NCBI RefSeq assembly: GCF_026646375.1
Contig: NZ_JAIPPU010000019.1
Location: forward strand, 1-64,000
Source of the DNA: Acetobacterium wieringae
Lineage (GTDB): Bacteria > Bacillota > Clostridia > Eubacteriales > Eubacteriaceae
Direction of reading: 5' to 3'
Length of the DNA stretch: 64,000 nt
Made by a program: the position numbers and the translations under genes. Under the pieces are notes generated by a model, which saw nothing but the letters and a program-made list of their open reading frames with translations, was not told where the DNA came from and did no database searches. Below are positions 53,487 to 62,811 of the stretch, piece by piece. Positions within the stretch are counted from its first letter, which is position 1; every line of letters begins with the position of its first letter.

Positions 53487-54938
53487 CTAGCGGTATTCTT
53501 TTCGTTTGGAGGAAGGTTGGATCAACAGCGCTTCCCGATATTTGGCAACGGTTCGCCTGGCCACATCCAGGTTTTTGTCCTGTAGTAATTCCGAAATGCG
53601 CTGATCACTCAGGGGTTTTTTCTTATCTTCCTGATCAATCAGCTCCTGAATTAATCGTTTGATTGCATCGGACGATCGATCTTCCTCGCCCTGAGAGTAT
53701 CCCCGTTTAAAGAAAAATTTAAGCGCAAAGGTTCCTTTTGGTGTTTGAATATATTTTCCCCGAATTGCCCGACTGACTGTCGACTCATGAACTTCAATGG
53801 TCTCAGCGATTGTCTTAAGCGTCAGTGGCCTTAAATCTCCGACCCCTTCAAAGAAAAATCCCCGCTGGGATTCAGCGATGGCGGTAATGACTTTTTTTAT
53901 CGTGTCCCGTCGCTGTTCGATGCTTTTAATTAAAAAAGCTGCACTATCGAGCTTTTTTTCCAGATAAAGTTTGGTTTCATCATTTTTATCCGAATTTTTC
54001 AGGAGTCCTTTATAATAATTATTGATCCGCAATCGGGGTGCCGACACATCATTAACCTTCACCACCAGCTCGTCATTGACAATTTCAATGCTCCCATCAG
54101 GAATGACGTACGAAACCCGCTCCGAACAGGAGAATTCCCGGCCGGGTTTTGGCTCCAAGGTTTTTATTACTTCTTTGAATTCATAAACATCTTCAATGGT
54201 CAAGCCTGTTTCCTGGGCAATCCGTTTAAATTGGTTATCAGCCAGATCAATCAGATGATTTTTGACAATGTCCATGAACACTTCATCATCATCATATCCC
54301 ATTTGACGCAATTGAATCAGCAAACACTCTTTTATATCCCGGCATCCCACCCCACTGGGATCAAAACCTTGAATAATCGTTATCATTTTCTGAACCCGAT
54401 CTTCATCGACTTCCAGAGTATTTTTAACATAATCCATGTCAATGAGCAGATAACCATTATCATCAATACAATCGATCAGATATTCAGCGATCCGCTTTTC
54501 TTCTTCACTAAAGCTCTTTTCCTGCAGGGTAAACTGAAAATGCAAATATTCATTCAGGGTTTTTTCCTGAGACGTAAATTTTTCAAATCCGTACTCATCA
54601 TCATTATCAGCAATTGGCTGAAGCTGGCCCCGATAATCTGAATTTTCCATACTGGAAAAATATTCATCCCACTGGATTTCCTCCTTAGGTTGTGGCTCCG
54701 GATTTGGTTCTTCTTTAACCAAATCGCCTTTTAGTGGTCCACCATCCTCGTTAATTGGTACCACCTCTTTAATGGAAACCTCATTGAATTCCAATACCGG
54801 GTTCTCCATGATTTCGGTTTCGATCAGGCCATTCAGTTCCATCGCTGTCAGCTGCAAAATCTCAATGGACTGACGCATCTCCTGGGTCATAATCAGTTTT
54901 TGGGTTTGGGTAATATTTAAATCAAATTTGATATTCAT
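53487..54938 (-). CDS. rpoN: RNA polymerase sigma-54 factor RpoN
   Basis: 483 residues. The N-terminal glutamine-rich activator-interacting region (MTQEMRQSIEILQLTAMEL) is followed by an acidic linker, the core-binding domain with DPSGVGCRDIKECLLIQL near 187-204, the helix-turn-helix LKTIAETIEVHESTVSRAIRGKYIQTP, and the RpoN box ARRTVAKYREAL near the C-terminus that reads the -24 element. A sigma-54 activator and a -24/-12 promoter are present at 16 kb. It follows trxB after a terminator. Confidence 0.97.
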   Translation of the reverse strand: MNIKFDLNITQTQKLIMTQEMRQSIEILQLTAMELNGLIETEIMENPVLEFNEVSIKEVVPINEDGGPLKGDLVKEEPNPEPQPKEEIQWDEYFSSMENSDYRGQLQPIADNDDEYGFEKFTSQEKTLNEYLHFQFTLQEKSFSEEEKRIAEYLIDCIDDNGYLLIDMDYVKNTLEVDEDRVQKMITIIQGFDPSGVGCRDIKECLLIQLRQMGYDDDEVFMDIVKNHLIDLADNQFKRIAQETGLTIEDVYEFKEVIKTLEPKPGREFSCSERVSYVIPDGSIEIVNDELVVKVNDVSAPRLRINNYYKGLLKNSDKNDETKLYLEKKLDSAAFLIKSIEQRRDTIKKVITAIAESQRGFFFEGVGDLRPLTLKTIAETIEVHESTVSRAIRGKYIQTPKGTFALKFFFKRGYSQGEEDRSSDAIKRLIQELIDQEDKKKPLSDQRISELLQDKNLDVARRTVAKYREALLIQPSSKRKEYR

Positions 54939-54977
54939 TTCTACACCTGATTACACTTTATTTCTAAAATCAAAAAA

Positions 54978-54995
54978 GACTAACTTTCGTTAGTC
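54978..54995 (-). terminator. Terminator of the flagellar-trxB transcript
   Basis: Stem GACTAAC-tttc-GTTAGTC with T6 on the minus strand, about 17 bp past the trxB stop and 40 bp before rpoN. It is short, so some read-through into rpoN is possible. Confidence 0.75.
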
Positions 54996-55011
54996 CTAAT
55001 CATATCACAAT

Positions 55012-55929
55012 TTACTTGCGTTCTTCAATGTATTTGATCACATTTACAGCGGCAATGGCCCCATCTGCCGTAGCGGTAACCACTTGTCGCAGCGATTTTC
55101 GCCGGATGTCACCGGCGGCAAAAATCCCCGGAATGTTGGTTCGCATTTCATCATCAGTAATCAGATAGTCCCGGGCATCCCGTTCCAGCTGACCCACGAA
55201 TGCCTCTGAATTTGGTTTTTGACCAACAAAAACGAAAACGCCATCAATGGGCACGTCCGTGCACTCACCTGAAACCACATTTTTAACCCTAATGCTTTCA
55301 ACCTGTCCGTTGCCTTTGATTTCCTCCACGACGCAACTAAGCATCTTCGATATTTTTTCATTCTCGTTAATCCGCTGCTGTAAAATTTTAGCTCCCCGAA
55401 GCTCATCCCGGCGATGAATAATAATAATTTCACTGGCAAATTTTGTCAGGTATAAGGCTTCTTCCAAAGCAGTATCGCCGCCACCGATGACTGCCACCTT
55501 TAATCCCTTGAAAAAGTTGGCATCGCAGGTGGCACAATAGGATACCCCCATCCCCCGCAATTCCTTTTCGCCTTTACAGCCAATCAGCTTGGGTTCTGCT
55601 CCAGTTGCCATGATGATGGTCTGTGCTTCCAGATTACCGGCATCGGTTTCGACAATAAACCCCGAGTTCGTTTTCTGAAAACGGAGATAGGTTCGGGTGG
55701 CAAACTCCACCCCGAATTCTTCACATTGCTGGCGCATCCGCTCAGTCAGACCAGGGCCGGTGCTGTTCGGAGGAGACCCGGGATAATTTTCAATTTCCCA
55801 ACTGGTGGCTATTTGTCCACCAATGCCACCCTTTTCAATAATCAAAACTTTCAATGCCCCCCGGGCAGCGTAGATCCCAGCTGCTAAACCGGCTGGTCCA
55901 GCACCCACGATGATTGTATCATACTGCAT
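55012..55929 (-). CDS. trxB: Thioredoxin-disulphide reductase
   Basis: 305 residues. FAD site IIVGAGPAGLAAGIYAARG near residues 5-23, redox motif CATCD near 133-137, NADPH site VIGGGDTALEEALYL near 146-160, and the C-terminal GIFAAGDIRRKSLRQVVTATADG. It reduces thioredoxin with NADPH (or possibly ferredoxin-linked partners). It lies 35 bp after fliJ at the end of the flagellar cluster; no thioredoxin gene is adjacent. Confidence 0.94.
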   Translation of the reverse strand: MQYDTIIVGAGPAGLAAGIYAARGALKVLIIEKGGIGGQIATSWEIENYPGSPPNSTGPGLTERMRQQCEEFGVEFATRTYLRFQKTNSGFIVETDAGNLEAQTIIMATGAEPKLIGCKGEKELRGMGVSYCATCDANFFKGLKVAVIGGGDTALEEALYLTKFASEIIIIHRRDELRGAKILQQRINENEKISKMLSCVVEEIKGNGQVESIRVKNVVSGECTDVPIDGVFVFVGQKPNSEAFVGQLERDARDYLITDDEMRTNIPGIFAAGDIRRKSLRQVVTATADGAIAAVNVIKYIEERK

Positions 55930-55964
55930 TTTTACACCTCTTCATCTTTATGTTACCCCGATAA

Positions 55965-56414
55965 TTAGGGTTCTTCATTCATAATTTTACTGGTGGTGAT
56001 AAATTCTTCCATCTGTTTTTCGTTCTCTTTGACGATTTCTTTTTTATACTCATCATATCGGTTTTCTTTGACAATCTCAAGCGATCGGGTTTCCAATTTC
56101 AAGTTCTTTACCACTTCAATCTGTACATCGATTTTTTCGGTAATCTCATCAATTCGCTTCTCAACAATTTGAATCTGTTCTTTGAGAAAGGACATATAGT
56201 GAAGATAAACCTGACAAGCTGTGGCTGTAATCGATGCAGCCATGTCCCGTTCATAATTTTTCCTACTTTTCTCCAGCTGATCTTCAAGATCCAGCTGTTT
56301 ATCCATTTCTTCGCTTAATTGTCTTGTCAACCCACCCAATATCATCATTTCATTTTCAAGATTCTGATCTTTGTAGGAAAGCAACTTTCCTAAATGGAAT
56401 TGAAATTTTTTCAT
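55965..56414 (-). CDS. fliJ: Flagellar export protein FliJ
   Basis: 149 residues, highly charged and predicted to form a long coiled coil, starting KKFQFHLGKLLSYKDQ as FliJ proteins do. FliJ is the stalk of the FliI ATPase in the export apparatus. The start overlaps the fliI stop by 4 bp, which with the sequence makes the call clear. Confidence 0.85.
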   Translation of the reverse strand: MKKFQFHLGKLLSYKDQNLENEMMILGGLTRQLSEEMDKQLDLEDQLEKSRKNYERDMAASITATACQVYLHYMSFLKEQIQIVEKRIDEITEKIDVQIEVVKNLKLETRSLEIVKENRYDEYKKEIVKENEKQMEEFITTSKIMNEEP

Positions 56415-57715
56415 AAGACGGCCTTCTTCATGGCTTCAATGCTGTCATCATAGAAACACTTTTCATCAACCTTTTGTTGCAGAAACTTATTAATGCCACC
56501 AATTTTCTTGATCGCAATGTCAAGCGACGGATTGGTTCCACTTTTATAGGCACCAATGCTGACCAGATCGTAGTTGGTATCATACACCGACATCATATTC
56601 CGCATGGAAGAAGCTGCCTCCATCTGATCTTTACTAACGATGTTGGACATCAATCGGCTGACGCTGTTGAGGACGTCGATCGCCGGATAGTGATTTCTGG
56701 CGGCAATCTTACGGGAGAGCACGATGTGTCCATCAATAATCCCCCGGACGGTATCGGCTACCGGTTCGTTCATATCATCGCCTTCAACCAATACAGTATA
56801 AATTCCGGTAATTGAGCCGGTTTCAAAATTTCCGCTGCGCTCCAAAAGTTTTGGCATCATCGCATAGATGGACGGAGTATACCCCCGGGCTACCGGTGGT
56901 TCTCCGGTGGCCAAACCAATTTCCCGCTGAGCCATTGCAAAACGGGTCAGGGAATCCATCATCAACAAGACATCATTCCCCTGATCCTTAAAATACTCGG
57001 CGATGGCTGTCGCTGTCAATGCACATTTCATTCGCTGCATCGGCGGTTGATCCGAGGTCGCCACCACGATCACTGACCGTTCCAGACCGGCCTGACCCAG
57101 ATCATTTTCCAGAAACTGCCGTACCTCCCGGCCTCGCTCACCAACCAGGGCAATGACATTGACCTGAGCTTTAACGTTGCGGGCAATCATTCCCATCAGA
57201 GTACTTTTACCGACGCCGCTACCGGCAAAAATTCCCATTCTCTGTCCCTTACCAATCGTCAGCAGACCATCGATCGCCTTTACCCCAAATTCCAGGATAT
57301 CGCCAATACATGGCCGTGAAAAAGGATTTGCGCCGCTACTCTGAATATCGTAGGGCATCGTATCTACGATGGGGCCACCCCCATCGATGGGTTCCCCCAT
57401 GGCATTAACAACCCGACCAATCATCTTATCAGACACACCAATCTTCAGGGATGATCCGGTTGGCTCGACAATATTGCCGAAACTAATGCCCTCTGGTTCT
57501 TCATAGGGCATCAGCAATACTTTATTGCCGCGAAACCCAACCACCTCCGCCAAAATATAACGGTCGGCATTCTGGTCAAAGATTTTACATAAATCACCAA
57601 TGCTGCACTCCGGGCCCACCGATTCAATCATCATTCCCACAACTTTTTCAATCTTACCAAAATAATGATAGGTTTCTGCCCGTTGAATGGCTTTGCAAAT
57701 CTCAGCTTTATTCAT
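56411..57715 (-). CDS. fliI: Flagellum-specific ATPase FliI
   Basis: 434 residues. Walker A GIFAGSGVGKSTLMGM near residues 161-176, Walker B VLLMMDSLTRFA near 248-259, then the motif TGEPPVARGYTPSIYAMMPKLLERSG (in pieces). It powers type III export of flagellar parts, as a hexamer with FliH and FliJ. Confidence 0.96.
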   Translation of the reverse strand: MNKAEICKAIQRAETYHYFGKIEKVVGMMIESVGPECSIGDLCKIFDQNADRYILAEVVGFRGNKVLLMPYEEPEGISFGNIVEPTGSSLKIGVSDKMIGRVVNAMGEPIDGGGPIVDTMPYDIQSSGANPFSRPCIGDILEFGVKAIDGLLTIGKGQRMGIFAGSGVGKSTLMGMIARNVKAQVNVIALVGERGREVRQFLENDLGQAGLERSVIVVATSDQPPMQRMKCALTATAIAEYFKDQGNDVLLMMDSLTRFAMAQREIGLATGEPPVARGYTPSIYAMMPKLLERSGNFETGSITGIYTVLVEGDDMNEPVADTVRGIIDGHIVLSRKIAARNHYPAIDVLNSVSRLMSNIVSKDQMEAASSMRNMMSVYDTNYDLVSIGAYKSGTNPSLDIAIKKIGGINKFLQQKVDEKCFYDDSIEAMKKAVL

Positions 57716-57727
57716 TCTTGCCTCCAG

Positions 57728-58510
57728 TTACGAACTCTGTTCGATGGCTTTCTCCAATTGCTCTAATTGTACCGGCAAACTCATATCAATGACCGAATCA
57801 TTGGTTTCCACCATGATCTTATCCTCATCCTTTAAGATAATCACTTTGGATTTTTTAGCCAGCTTCTTTAATTTTTCTGACATTTCTTTGTTAATATGAA
57901 GATCAAGGGTTTTCTGGTTCTCCGATAAATAAATTTTTAAATCCTCTTCATCACCATGAATCACCTCATCAAAGAATTTTAAAAATAAATCCCGGTCTTC
58001 ATGAACCTGATGTTTCATGATTTTTTTGGCGATTTCAAAGGCGATATCCAGCAACTCCTGTTCCTGATTTGCTAGCGCCTGCTGCCTTTCAATGCTGATT
58101 ACATCCAGCAGTTCTTTGATCTCCTGGAGCTTGTTATCAATTTCTGTAGCGGCCTGAGTCATGCCTTCGTGAAGCCCTTCTTTTAAGCCAGCCTGAAAGC
58201 CCTCCTGGGTACCATCCCGAAAGCCTTCTTCATGCCCCGTTGCATAGCCCTGAGAAAACCCTTCCTGATAACCGGTTTCCTGCGATTTTTCCTTAATCTC
58301 CTGGCTGGCCCGAATGGCTTCTTTCATTAGTTCATTGGCGGCGTGCATGGCTTCGACACTGTCATCATGGTCAATTTTACTTTCAACTGTTTCGGGGTTT
58401 AAAACCGGTTGACCTTCGCTACTCTTTTCTGTTTCCGGTTGAGTCGTTATTGGCATTACCACCGGAGCAGTTGTTTGAGAAACCCACTTCGCTTTTACAA
58501 TACTAGACAA
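57728..58510 (-). CDS. fliH: Flagellar assembly protein FliH
   Basis: 260 residues from a TTG at 58510 with AAAGGACG upstream; the open frame starts at a GTG at 58528, and the start overlaps the fliG stop. A glycine-rich repeat of the FliH type, GYQEGFSQGYATGHEEGFRDGTQEGF in pieces (about 95-135), precedes a charged helical C-terminus related to the V-ATPase E/G subunits. It regulates the FliI ATPase and links it to the export gate. Confidence 0.88.
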   Translation of the reverse strand: MSSIVKAKWVSQTTAPVVMPITTQPETEKSSEGQPVLNPETVESKIDHDDSVEAMHAANELMKEAIRASQEIKEKSQETGYQEGFSQGYATGHEEGFRDGTQEGFQAGLKEGLHEGMTQAATEIDNKLQEIKELLDVISIERQQALANQEQELLDIAFEIAKKIMKHQVHEDRDLFLKFFDEVIHGDEEDLKIYLSENQKTLDLHINKEMSEKLKKLAKKSKVIILKDEDKIMVETNDSVIDMSLPVQLEQLEKAIEQSS

Positions 58511-59507
58511 TGATCTCGTCCTTTCCACCCTTTGATGTTACGATTTCGCCTTCTTCTTCCAGTCTTCTGATCACCGAAACGATCTTCTGTTGGGCTTCTT
58601 CCACGTCACGAACCCGCACATTATGGAGGAACTCCATTTCACTCTTGACGGTTTCACCCATTCGCTGAGACATGTTTGCAAAAATCACATCGGCAACGGC
58701 CTTGTTCGCCCCTTTAAGAGCAACAGACATTTCTTTGGTGTCGACTTCCTGCAGGAAGCGTTGAATCGACATGGAATCGAGAATGACAATATCTTCGAAT
58801 ACAAACATACGCTTTCTGATTTCTTCAGACAATTTGGCATCATTTTTGCTGAGTTCATCAAAGATGTATTTTTCTGTACCGCGATCAATGTTGTTCATAA
58901 TTTCAGCAATATAATTGATACCGCCAACTTCCAGTAAATCGAAGGATACCACCGATTCAAATTTACGCTCAAGAATGGTTTCAACCTGTCTGATAATCTC
59001 CGGTGAGGTTCGATCCATCCGGGCAATCCGCTCCACCACCTCAACCCGAATACTCTTGGGCAGCTCAGAGATAATCGCCGAAGCCTGATCCGCCCGGGCA
59101 TAGGATAACACCAACGCAATGGTTTGGGGATGCTCGTTCATGATCATATTCATCAGGTTTTTATAGTCAGCCTTGCGAATAAACTCAAAGGCCTTGGTTC
59201 GTAAGGTTTTTGTCACCCGTTCTAACAGAGCACTCCCCTGCTGAACACCAAAAGCCTTTTCCAGCACATTTCGGGCATAGTTTATCCCGCCTTCAATATA
59301 GACCTTCTGGGCAACACAAAGACCATAAAACTCGTCAATAACCTGATCAGCCACCTCTGGAGGAACACTTTCCTGCCGGGTAATCTCGTAGGTTAAGATT
59401 TCTATTTCATCTTCCTGTAAGTGTTTATAAATGTTGGAAGCAATATCGGCTCCCAGGGAGATAACCACCTGGGCTGCTTTCTGTCTTGGTGTTAAGGTAA
59501 TGTCCAT
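58503..59507 (-). CDS. fliG: Flagellar motor switch protein FliG
   Basis: 334 residues from ATG at 59507, preferred because AAGGA is too close to the ATG at 59519 (338 residues). FliG segments: LTPRQKAAQVVISLG at the N-terminus, MIMNEHPQTIALVLSYARADQASAII near residues 120-145 with the EHPQ motif, and the C-terminal motor domain with MFVFEDIVILDSMSIQRFLQEVD. It transmits torque at the rotor. Confidence 0.95.
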   Translation of the reverse strand: MDITLTPRQKAAQVVISLGADIASNIYKHLQEDEIEILTYEITRQESVPPEVADQVIDEFYGLCVAQKVYIEGGINYARNVLEKAFGVQQGSALLERVTKTLRTKAFEFIRKADYKNLMNMIMNEHPQTIALVLSYARADQASAIISELPKSIRVEVVERIARMDRTSPEIIRQVETILERKFESVVSFDLLEVGGINYIAEIMNNIDRGTEKYIFDELSKNDAKLSEEIRKRMFVFEDIVILDSMSIQRFLQEVDTKEMSVALKGANKAVADVIFANMSQRMGETVKSEMEFLHNVRVRDVEEAQQKIVSVIRRLEEEGEIVTSKGGKDEIIV

Positions 59508-59537
59508 ATTTGTCAACATCCTTCATTCGATATGAAT

Positions 59538-61133
59538 TTATTCACTTTCATTCTTCAGCCATGATTTAAACAACTGCGCTGCAATTTCTGGATTTGTGGT
59601 GGCGAACTCTTTAATTTTTTCCTTTTTATCATCTTTAAGTGGATGAATTGGCTCAATTGGTTCCATTTTGTCTGCCGCCAGTACTCCAAACAAATCATCT
59701 GTTTCAGTATCTTCACCGGTTGCAAAGGCTTCTTCGATTTCTTTGCCTCGCTTGCCCCGTTTCTTTTTCTTTTCTTTGCCTTCGCCCTTTTTCTTTTTGC
59801 CTCTGGTCAACACAAACAACAGCACCAGCAACAGCAGCAATACCCCTGCGCCAATTCCACCAAATACCAGTAATCGCTCTGTGGTAAGAACCGGTTCTTG
59901 TACGGGTTCTTCTTCTGCCTGGACAAATTCAAAATTCCGCACGGTAACACTTTGCGGGGTTACCCCGGCAGCAAAGGCCACTAGTTGCACCAGATTCTCC
60001 CGAGCTACCGGGGTCATTGCCGGATCGTTGATGGCAATCCCAATCGATACGGTTTCGATGGCCGGATCCAGCTTTTCAGTTTGGGTAATTTCCTGGCTCA
60101 CCGAATATGTGGTGTTTTCATTGATTCCGGTAACAACACCACCGTTGTTAAGCGCATTCTGAGCGTAGGTGGTGACATCGGTATTTCCAGTGGTTCCGGC
60201 AACACCGCCAACCGTCCCATCTTCGTTGGCAATCGCCATACTGGACGATTCCTGATTGATCACCCCAGAATTGTTGCCATCCGGCGAAGGCGTATAAACT
60301 GTAGCTTCCTGCTTAACGGCGTCGGTATTAAGGGTCGCCGTTACCGATACCTTAAACTGTGAAGGATCATACGGACCATCTAAAACATTGTTCACCTTTT
60401 GGGTAAGGTCATTTTCAATCGCTTTGGTCAGCTTCATCTTGTATTCGCTACCATTGGAAGCTGTCAAACTATTGGCCAAATCATTGCCTTCACCATCCGT
60501 TAGGGCAATATTATCTTTTGTCAGTCCAGCCACTGATTTAGCCACCAGGTTCTGGATTCCTGCGATTTGCTCTTTCGTCAGGGTTGCCCCGGTTTCTAAA
60601 TGAATAATAACCGATGCGGTGGTGGCTTCGGTTTCCTGTAAGTAAAAAACATTTTCAACCGGTACAGAAATCGTAACAATGGCATCACTGACTCCGTCCA
60701 GGGTTTTTATACTGGCGCCAATCCGCTCCTGTAGTTGCATGTTTTCGTATTGCTTGCGTTCATAATCGGTAGACAGCATGCTGCTGTTTTCCTTGATCAC
60801 ATAATAGCTAAGGCCATTCTTGGGATAGCCAGCTGTGGCCAGCTGCATACGAACCTGCGCTTCCTGACCTTCTGGAACCATAATATTGCCACTGGCATCC
60901 AGCTTGACATCGACTTGCATATCTGTCAGGGCAGCCATAATTTCGGTTGTTTCAGCCTGAGTCAGGTCTTCAAAAAGCGGCACGTACTCCTTGTAATTGA
61001 GCATCGCAGTCAATCCGATGGACGCCAATAAGACCAGCACAACCCCACCAATCAACAAAATCTTGACTTTTTTGGATGTTCCGGTCCATAGGTTTTTAAT
61101 TTTCTCTAAGTAGCCCTTTATCTTCTCATTCAT
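59538..61133 (-). CDS. fliF: Flagellar M-ring protein FliF
   Basis: 531 residues. One membrane segment near residues 24-44 and another near 425-445 flank the periplasmic ring-building domains, with YVPLFEDLTQAETTEIMAAL and LSTDYERKQYENMQLQERIGASIKTLDGV visible in pieces. The C-terminal tail is acidic and binds FliG. It forms the MS ring of the basal body. It lies 144 bp after fliE and 30 bp before the preferred fliG start. Confidence 0.94.
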   Translation of the reverse strand: MNEKIKGYLEKIKNLWTGTSKKVKILLIGGVVLVLLASIGLTAMLNYKEYVPLFEDLTQAETTEIMAALTDMQVDVKLDASGNIMVPEGQEAQVRMQLATAGYPKNGLSYYVIKENSSMLSTDYERKQYENMQLQERIGASIKTLDGVSDAIVTISVPVENVFYLQETEATTASVIIHLETGATLTKEQIAGIQNLVAKSVAGLTKDNIALTDGEGNDLANSLTASNGSEYKMKLTKAIENDLTQKVNNVLDGPYDPSQFKVSVTATLNTDAVKQEATVYTPSPDGNNSGVINQESSSMAIANEDGTVGGVAGTTGNTDVTTYAQNALNNGGVVTGINENTTYSVSQEITQTEKLDPAIETVSIGIAINDPAMTPVARENLVQLVAFAAGVTPQSVTVRNFEFVQAEEEPVQEPVLTTERLLVFGGIGAGVLLLLLVLLFVLTRGKKKKGEGKEKKKKRGKRGKEIEEAFATGEDTETDDLFGVLAADKMEPIEPIHPLKDDKKEKIKEFATTNPEIAAQLFKSWLKNESE

Positions 61134-61277
61134 CGTCTTTTTTTATCCATCCAAAATGTTTTATGTCAATCCCGATTCGTAAATCCGTGCATACAAAGAG
61201 GGGATACTGAACATCAAATAAAATTCTCCGATCGGCATCCTCCACCAGGTTTAAAAGGTATTTCTTCAAGTTCAAAT

Positions 61278-61601
61278 TTACAAGCCGGTGTTCATAACTG
61301 TCTGGTATGCTTCCAACACCTTATTACGGAGTTGAACCATGGTTTGCAAAGCTACATCCGCCTTTGCAGTGTTGATCATCATGGTGTGCATATCATCCAT
61401 GTTACCAATGGAAAGATTGTATGCGTCTACCTTGGTGACAGCTTCAGTTTCTTCCACATTGTTAATCACATCATTTAAAATATTCTGAAAATCGCCAGCT
61501 GCGCCGGTTTCTGAGGCTGTAGTTGTACTGGCAGCAGGGTTACCAGTAACCGAACCAATACCAGTTGTGCCCATAATTGAGGTCATTGGAACTATAAACA
61601 T
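61278..61601 (-). CDS. fliE: Flagellar hook-basal body protein FliE
   Basis: 107 residues. The C-terminal half has the FliE pattern DMHTMMINTAKADVALQTMVQLRNKVLEAYQTVMNTGL in pieces. FliE links the MS ring and the rod. AAAGGAG precedes the ATG; it starts 12 bp after flgC. Confidence 0.92.
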   Translation of the reverse strand: MFIVPMTSIMGTTGIGSVTGNPAASTTTASETGAAGDFQNILNDVINNVEETEAVTKVDAYNLSIGNMDDMHTMMINTAKADVALQTMVQLRNKVLEAYQTVMNTGL

Positions 61602-61613
61602 AATTTTCTCCTT

Positions 61614-62051
61614 TTATCGGCCAATTTCCAGGGCCTTTAAAACAATTGATTTGGTCGCATTAAACGCCGTCACATTGGCTTCATAAGCCCGACTGGCACC
61701 CATAGCATCCGTCATTTCCTGGGCGGTATTCACATTGGGATACATAACGTAGCCCTGGGCATTGGCATCGGGATGGGTGGGATCGTAAACTGGTACCAGT
61801 GCAGATTCGTCTTCGATGACAGCCTCAACCTGAACGCCCTCTTTTTGAACCACACCAGTTGCTGTTTTTAAGGCATCCTGAAACGTTCCGGTACTGACGC
61901 TGCTCAGTACGGTCATTTTTCTGCGATAAGGGCCACCAGCTTCGGTTCTGGTTACCTGGGCATTAGCAATATTCTGGGAAATTATATCCAACCGATACTT
62001 TTGTGCCGTCATTCCTGAGCCGGAAATATTAAAAGTACTTAAGAAACTCAT
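61614..62051 (-). CDS. flgC: Flagellar basal-body rod protein FlgC
   Basis: 145 residues. The N-terminal rod motif LSTFNISGSGMTAQKYRLDIISQNIANAQVTRTEAGGPYRRKM (in pieces) and the C-terminal YVMYPNVNTAQEMTDAMGASRAYEANVTAFNATKSIVLKALEIG are typical. It is a proximal rod protein. The start is 2 bp after the flgB stop. Confidence 0.95.
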   Translation of the reverse strand: MSFLSTFNISGSGMTAQKYRLDIISQNIANAQVTRTEAGGPYRRKMTVLSSVSTGTFQDALKTATGVVQKEGVQVEAVIEDESALVPVYDPTHPDANAQGYVMYPNVNTAQEMTDAMGASRAYEANVTAFNATKSIVLKALEIGR

Positions 62052-62053
62052 TG

Positions 62054-62455
62054 TTATTTTCCTCCGTTAACCGCATATTTTAGCCGGGAATAAGAGTCCG
62101 AGAACCCCCGAACCAGATAGTAATACTGCAACACCGACTTGGACATATCAATATTTTCTGATTCCAGATCGACGTTGTTTTCATCCAAGCGACTGGAGGT
62201 TGCCCCCTCATAGACGCTGATTTTTGAATTTTCGATGGACTCAATGCTTTCCATCTTGTCAAGAAAAGCGGTGGAACTTCCCGTGGTCTTTAGCTTATTT
62301 ATTTCAGCTTTTAATGAATCCTCAAAGTTGACTTTCACCGCTTTATATCCCGGTGTTTCAGAGTTGGCAATGTTATTGCTGGTAGCCTTTTGGCGTTGCC
62401 AGGTACCATCCAGAGCTTTTTGATATAAGGCAGAGGTTATCGAATCACCAATCAT
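62054..62455 (-). CDS. flgB: Flagellar basal-body rod protein FlgB
   Basis: 133 residues from ATG at 62455, 5 bp behind AAAGGAGG; the longer open frame to 62560 is rejected. Rod motif ALYQKALDGTWQRQKATSNNIANSETPGYKA in pieces at the N-terminus and a C-terminal ILQYYYLVRGFSDSYSRLKYAVNGG-like end. First gene of the flgB-flgC-fliE-F-G-H-I-J transcript. Confidence 0.93.
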   Translation of the reverse strand: MIGDSITSALYQKALDGTWQRQKATSNNIANSETPGYKAVKVNFEDSLKAEINKLKTTGSSTAFLDKMESIESIENSKISVYEGATSSRLDENNVDLESENIDMSKSVLQYYYLVRGFSDSYSRLKYAVNGGK

Positions 62456-62584
62456 CATGGCCTCCTTTTGTGCCGGTTTGATCACCAGCCGAAATTTCAA
62501 AATTATCTTATTATCTGTTTTATTAAAACTATTTTCGCATATGTTGCTACTAAATCGCAAATTACAATACTCTCGTACAGTAAC

Positions 62585-62613
62585 ATAATACCATAATTCA
62601 CTGGAAACGACAA
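62585..62613 (-). promoter_or_regulatory. Candidate promoter of the flgB operon
   Basis: Minus-strand TTGTCG (62608-62613), 17 bp, TATTAT (62585-62590), about 130 bp upstream of flgB. The 356-bp gap 62456-62811 otherwise shows an AT-rich stretch, a second possible TATAAT at 62750-62755 and the fliD-operon terminator; no clear sigma-28 or sigma-54 consensus was found. Confidence 0.45.
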
Positions 62614-62765
62614 ATAGAAATATCCCCTATCTTAGTTGTAATTAAGTTAGGTACGCCTACACTTATCCATCTTAGAATAATTATTGCAAATTTTATCAAA
62701 AATACTATAAATCAATATCATAATATTGTCATTCTGATCTGCATCTCTATTATATTCTGCCACAC

Positions 62766-62793
62766 AAAAAAAAGCAACTACCGTTGCTTTTTT
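62766..62793 (-). terminator. Terminator of the fliD-fliS operon
   Basis: Stem AAAAGCAAC / GTTGCTTTT with a short loop, followed on the minus strand by a run of T residues, about 19 bp past the stop of the FliT-like gene. It separates this operon from flgB. Confidence 0.82.
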
Positions 62794-62811
62794 AAAGGCG
62801 CTCTATTCAAT

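Noticed and set aside
53460-53500. Similarity between the region at the rpoN stop and the 22-bp fragment at 51019-51040
   Set aside because: Only 13 identical bases are shared; matches of this length are expected by chance many times in 64 kb, and the bases are in the rpoN coding end.
62561-62765. Sigma-28 or sigma-54 promoter for the flgB operon
   Set aside because: No TAAA-N15-GCCGATAA-like or GG-N10-GC match at a plausible position; only a housekeeping-like match was found.
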